Shown: positions 62,519 through 64,000 of the stretch, piece after piece
Layout: each line of letters begins with the position of its first letter
Numbering within the stretch: position 1 is the stretch's first letter
Source of the DNA: Novosphingobium rosa NBRC 15208
Lineage (GTDB): Bacteria; Pseudomonadota; Alphaproteobacteria; Sphingomonadales; Sphingomonadaceae
NCBI RefSeq assembly: GCF_001598555.1
Contig: NZ_BCZE01000010.1
Location: 1 to 64,000, forward strand
Direction of reading: 5' to 3'
DNA: 64,000 nucleotides
The notes under the pieces: model-generated
What the model saw: the letters and a program-made list of their open reading frames with translations, nothing else
Told to the model about the DNA's origin: nothing
Database searches by the model: none
Translations under genes and position numbers: made by a program

Positions 62519-63175
62519 TCAAGCCGAGGCTGAGTCGGGGCAGGCGGCGTCTGGCCCCATGCCCCGAGCCATGCCCTTTCCCGGCGCGGCGCGGCAGGGG
62601 CAGGTCAGCGCATGGTCGTTCACCAGGCCTGCCGCTTGCATAAAAGCATGGACGGTCACCGCGCCGACGAATTTGAAACCCTTCGCCTTCAAGGCTTTCG
62701 ACAACGCCAGCGAGGCAGGCGTGCTGGCCAGCACCGTCTGCCCGTCACCCAGCTGAGGCTTGCCGTCCACGACATTCCAGATCCATGCCGCGAAATCCTC
62801 GCCGGTTTCCTGCCCAGCCTCTTGGATCGCCAGATAGGCGCGGGCGTTGCTGATGGTGGCCTCGATCTTGGCGCGGGCGCGGATGATGCTTTCGTCCAGC
62901 ATCAGGCGCTCGACATCCTCGGGGCCGAAAGCCGCCACGCGGTGCGGATCGAAGCCCGCGAAGGCTCGACGGAATCCTTCGCGCCGGTGCAGGATGGTGC
63001 GCCATGACAGGCCTGCCTGAAAGCCTTCCAGAAGCAGCATCTCCCACAGGTCGCGCGGGTCGTGCATGGGCACGCCCCATTCCTCGTCGTGATAGGCCTC
63101 CATCAGCGGATCGCCCTCGGCCCATTTGCAGCGTTGAAGGGCCTCCACCATCGGAAAAACATCCTGATTGTTCAT
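62519..63175 (-). CDS. tag: DNA-3-methyladenine glycosylase I
   Basis: The 218-aa protein is a Tag-type base excision repair glycosylase removing 3-methyladenine. It shows RCKWAEGDPLMEAYHDEEWGVP (zinc-ligand Cys and His), FEGFQAGLSWRTIL-like LLEGFQAGLSW, the helix-hairpin-helix region and the C-terminal zinc ligands VNDHALTCPC. It is a little longer than the usual 190 residues, with a C-terminal extension of low conservation. It is divergent from the transketolase gene, with a 190-base gap. Confidence 0.93.
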   Translation of the reverse strand: MNNQDVFPMVEALQRCKWAEGDPLMEAYHDEEWGVPMHDPRDLWEMLLLEGFQAGLSWRTILHRREGFRRAFAGFDPHRVAAFGPEDVERLMLDESIIRARAKIEATISNARAYLAIQEAGQETGEDFAAWIWNVVDGKPQLGDGQTVLASTPASLALSKALKAKGFKFVGAVTVHAFMQAAGLVNDHALTCPCRAAPGKGMARGMGPDAACPDSASA

Positions 63176-63365
63176 GATATGTACTCGCGTCTAGCATCTT
63201 CCTGCCGCGAGGGAAGAGGCAAAATCGCGAGAGCATCAGTCCGCCGCTCATCTTACCGCAAAATCCGCAAGGAAGGGCCGATGGCACAGGACTTTAGCCT
63301 TACGACCCGGACCCAAGCGGCGATCCCTTCGTTTCGGAAGCAAGCTTAGGAAGGATGCACTTCGC
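63176..63365. promoter_or_regulatory. Divergent promoter region of tag and the transketolase gene
   Basis: The 190-base gap should contain both promoters. AAGGAAGG lies just upstream of the transketolase ATG. No clear operator is visible. Confidence 0.35.
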
Positions 63366-64000
63366 ATGACCGATACGCTCGCCCCCAACAGCTTTGCATC
63401 TGCCACGCTGACCCCCCAGCCGCCCCATGCAAGGGAAGACGGTTCGCTCCAGCGCCCCACCGTCAAACTGGCCATCGATACGATCCGCACGCTGGCGATG
63501 GATGCGGTGCAAAAGGCCAATTCAGGCCACCCCGGAACGCCCATGGCGCTGGCGCCCGTCGCCCATACGCTGTGGAGCCGGTATCTGCGCTATGATCCCG
63601 CCACGCCGGACTGGCCGAACCGGGACCGCTTTGTGCTCTCCTGCGGCCATGCCTCGATGCTGCTCTATGCGCTGCTGCATCTGGCGGGCGTGGAGGAGAT
63701 CGACGCCGACGGAAAGAAGACCGGCGCGCCCGCTGTCAGCCTTGATGACATCAAGCAGTTCCGGCAGCTCGATTCCAAGACGCCCGGCCATCCCGAATAT
63801 CGCATGACCACCGGAGTGGAGACCACCACCGGGCCGTTGGGGCAGGGCTGCGGCAATTCGGTGGGCATGGCGATTGCCGCGCGCTGGCTGGGCGCCACGT
63901 TCAACCGCGATGGCTTCGATCTCTTCGATCACGATGTCTATGTGCTGTGCTCGGACGGTGATTTGATGGAGGGCGTGGCCAGCGAGGCAGCCTCCATCGC
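63366..64000 (+). CDS. tkt: Transketolase (N-terminal part; continues past the window)
   Basis: The 211 codons present encode the thiamine-diphosphate-binding N-terminus of a transketolase. After about 35 non-conserved residues comes [29 protein letters not shown], then [36 protein letters not shown] and [23 protein letters not shown]. The ThDP/Mg motif [14 protein letters not shown] is at the window edge. It transfers two-carbon units in the pentose phosphate and Calvin-type pathways. The start ATG 63366 has GGAAGG upstream at about eleven bases. The C-terminal half is outside the window. Confidence 0.94.
   Translation, partial: MTDTLAPNSFASATLTPQPPHAREDGSLQRPTVKLAIDTIRTLAMDAVQKANSGHPGTPMALAPVAHTLWSRYLRYDPATPDWPNRDRFVLSCGHASMLLYALLHLAGVEEIDADGKKTGAPAVSLDDIKQFRQLDSKTPGHPEYRMTTGVETTTGPLGQGCGNSVGMAIAARWLGATFNRDGFDLFDHDVYVLCSDGDLMEGVASEAASI

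Noticed and set aside
1..64000. CRISPR arrays or complete insertion sequences
   Set aside because: No regularly spaced direct repeats and no transposase genes were seen; the palindromes are single hairpins behind genes, not arrays.

Overview
The window looks like chromosome from a GC-rich alphaproteobacterium of the Sphingomonadales, most likely Novosphingobium or a close relative. This rests on codon use, the HdaA-type DnaA homologue beside purM, the DUF2794 protein, the split purS/purQ genes, a FecI/FecR/TonB-receptor locus coupled to a secreted acylase, and dispersed GC-rich palindromes. No plasmid or phage backbone is visible. The only mobile-element trace is a decayed tyrosine integrase beside a tRNA-Gln gene.

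Layout. 1-7658: a surface-signalling and uptake locus, with FecI-type sigma factor and FecR on the + strand and, divergently, a TonB receptor, a PvdQ-like acylase, a small exported protein and a partial multihaem cytochrome. 7659-9258: integrase remnant and tRNA-Gln. 9371-13501: YghU, IlvE, a small-ORF/terminator region with an exceptionally strong ribosome-binding site, a lipoprotein and TlyA. 13844-16029: TspO, UbiK and an EF-hand protein, separated by palindromic repeats. 16030-18106: purM and purN, the latter fused to a YjbR-like domain. 18256-21339: a secreted or membrane-anchored protein, hdaA, cysE and a DUF2794 gene. 21340-25402: gph, glmU and glmS, which cover phosphoglycolate removal and UDP-GlcNAc supply. 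25452-26435: a PAS-GGDEF protein.

26620-36865 is the most interesting block. Five tightly overlapping genes encode a DUF4132/HEAT-like giant protein, a MoxR-type AAA+ ATPase, a DUF5682 protein, a VWA protein with an intact MIDAS, and a SWIM zinc-finger protein. Order and sizes recall the poorly understood Escherichia coli yehI-yehL-yehM-yehP-yehQ set and the broader MoxR-VWA ternary systems. It may be a stress or conflict machine, but its substrate is unknown.

36924-40581: a DUF2322 protein, an unrecognised protein and a membrane GGDEF-EAL protein. 40864-51582, all on the minus strand: purC, an M16 peptidase, an RND efflux operon (MFP, RND pump, outer-membrane factor), purS and purQ; the usual purC-purS-purQ neighbourhood is thus split by about 9 kb. 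51780-56105: a PLP-dependent cysteine synthase-like enzyme and a three-gene TadG/TadE-type operon. 56411-62435: alpha-amylase, DUF2252, SDR, GH130-like and acyltransferase-3 genes, a carbohydrate/envelope-flavoured group. 62519-64000: tag glycosylase and the start of a transketolase.

Family names come from reading the translated sequence and recalling family hallmarks; no database search was run.
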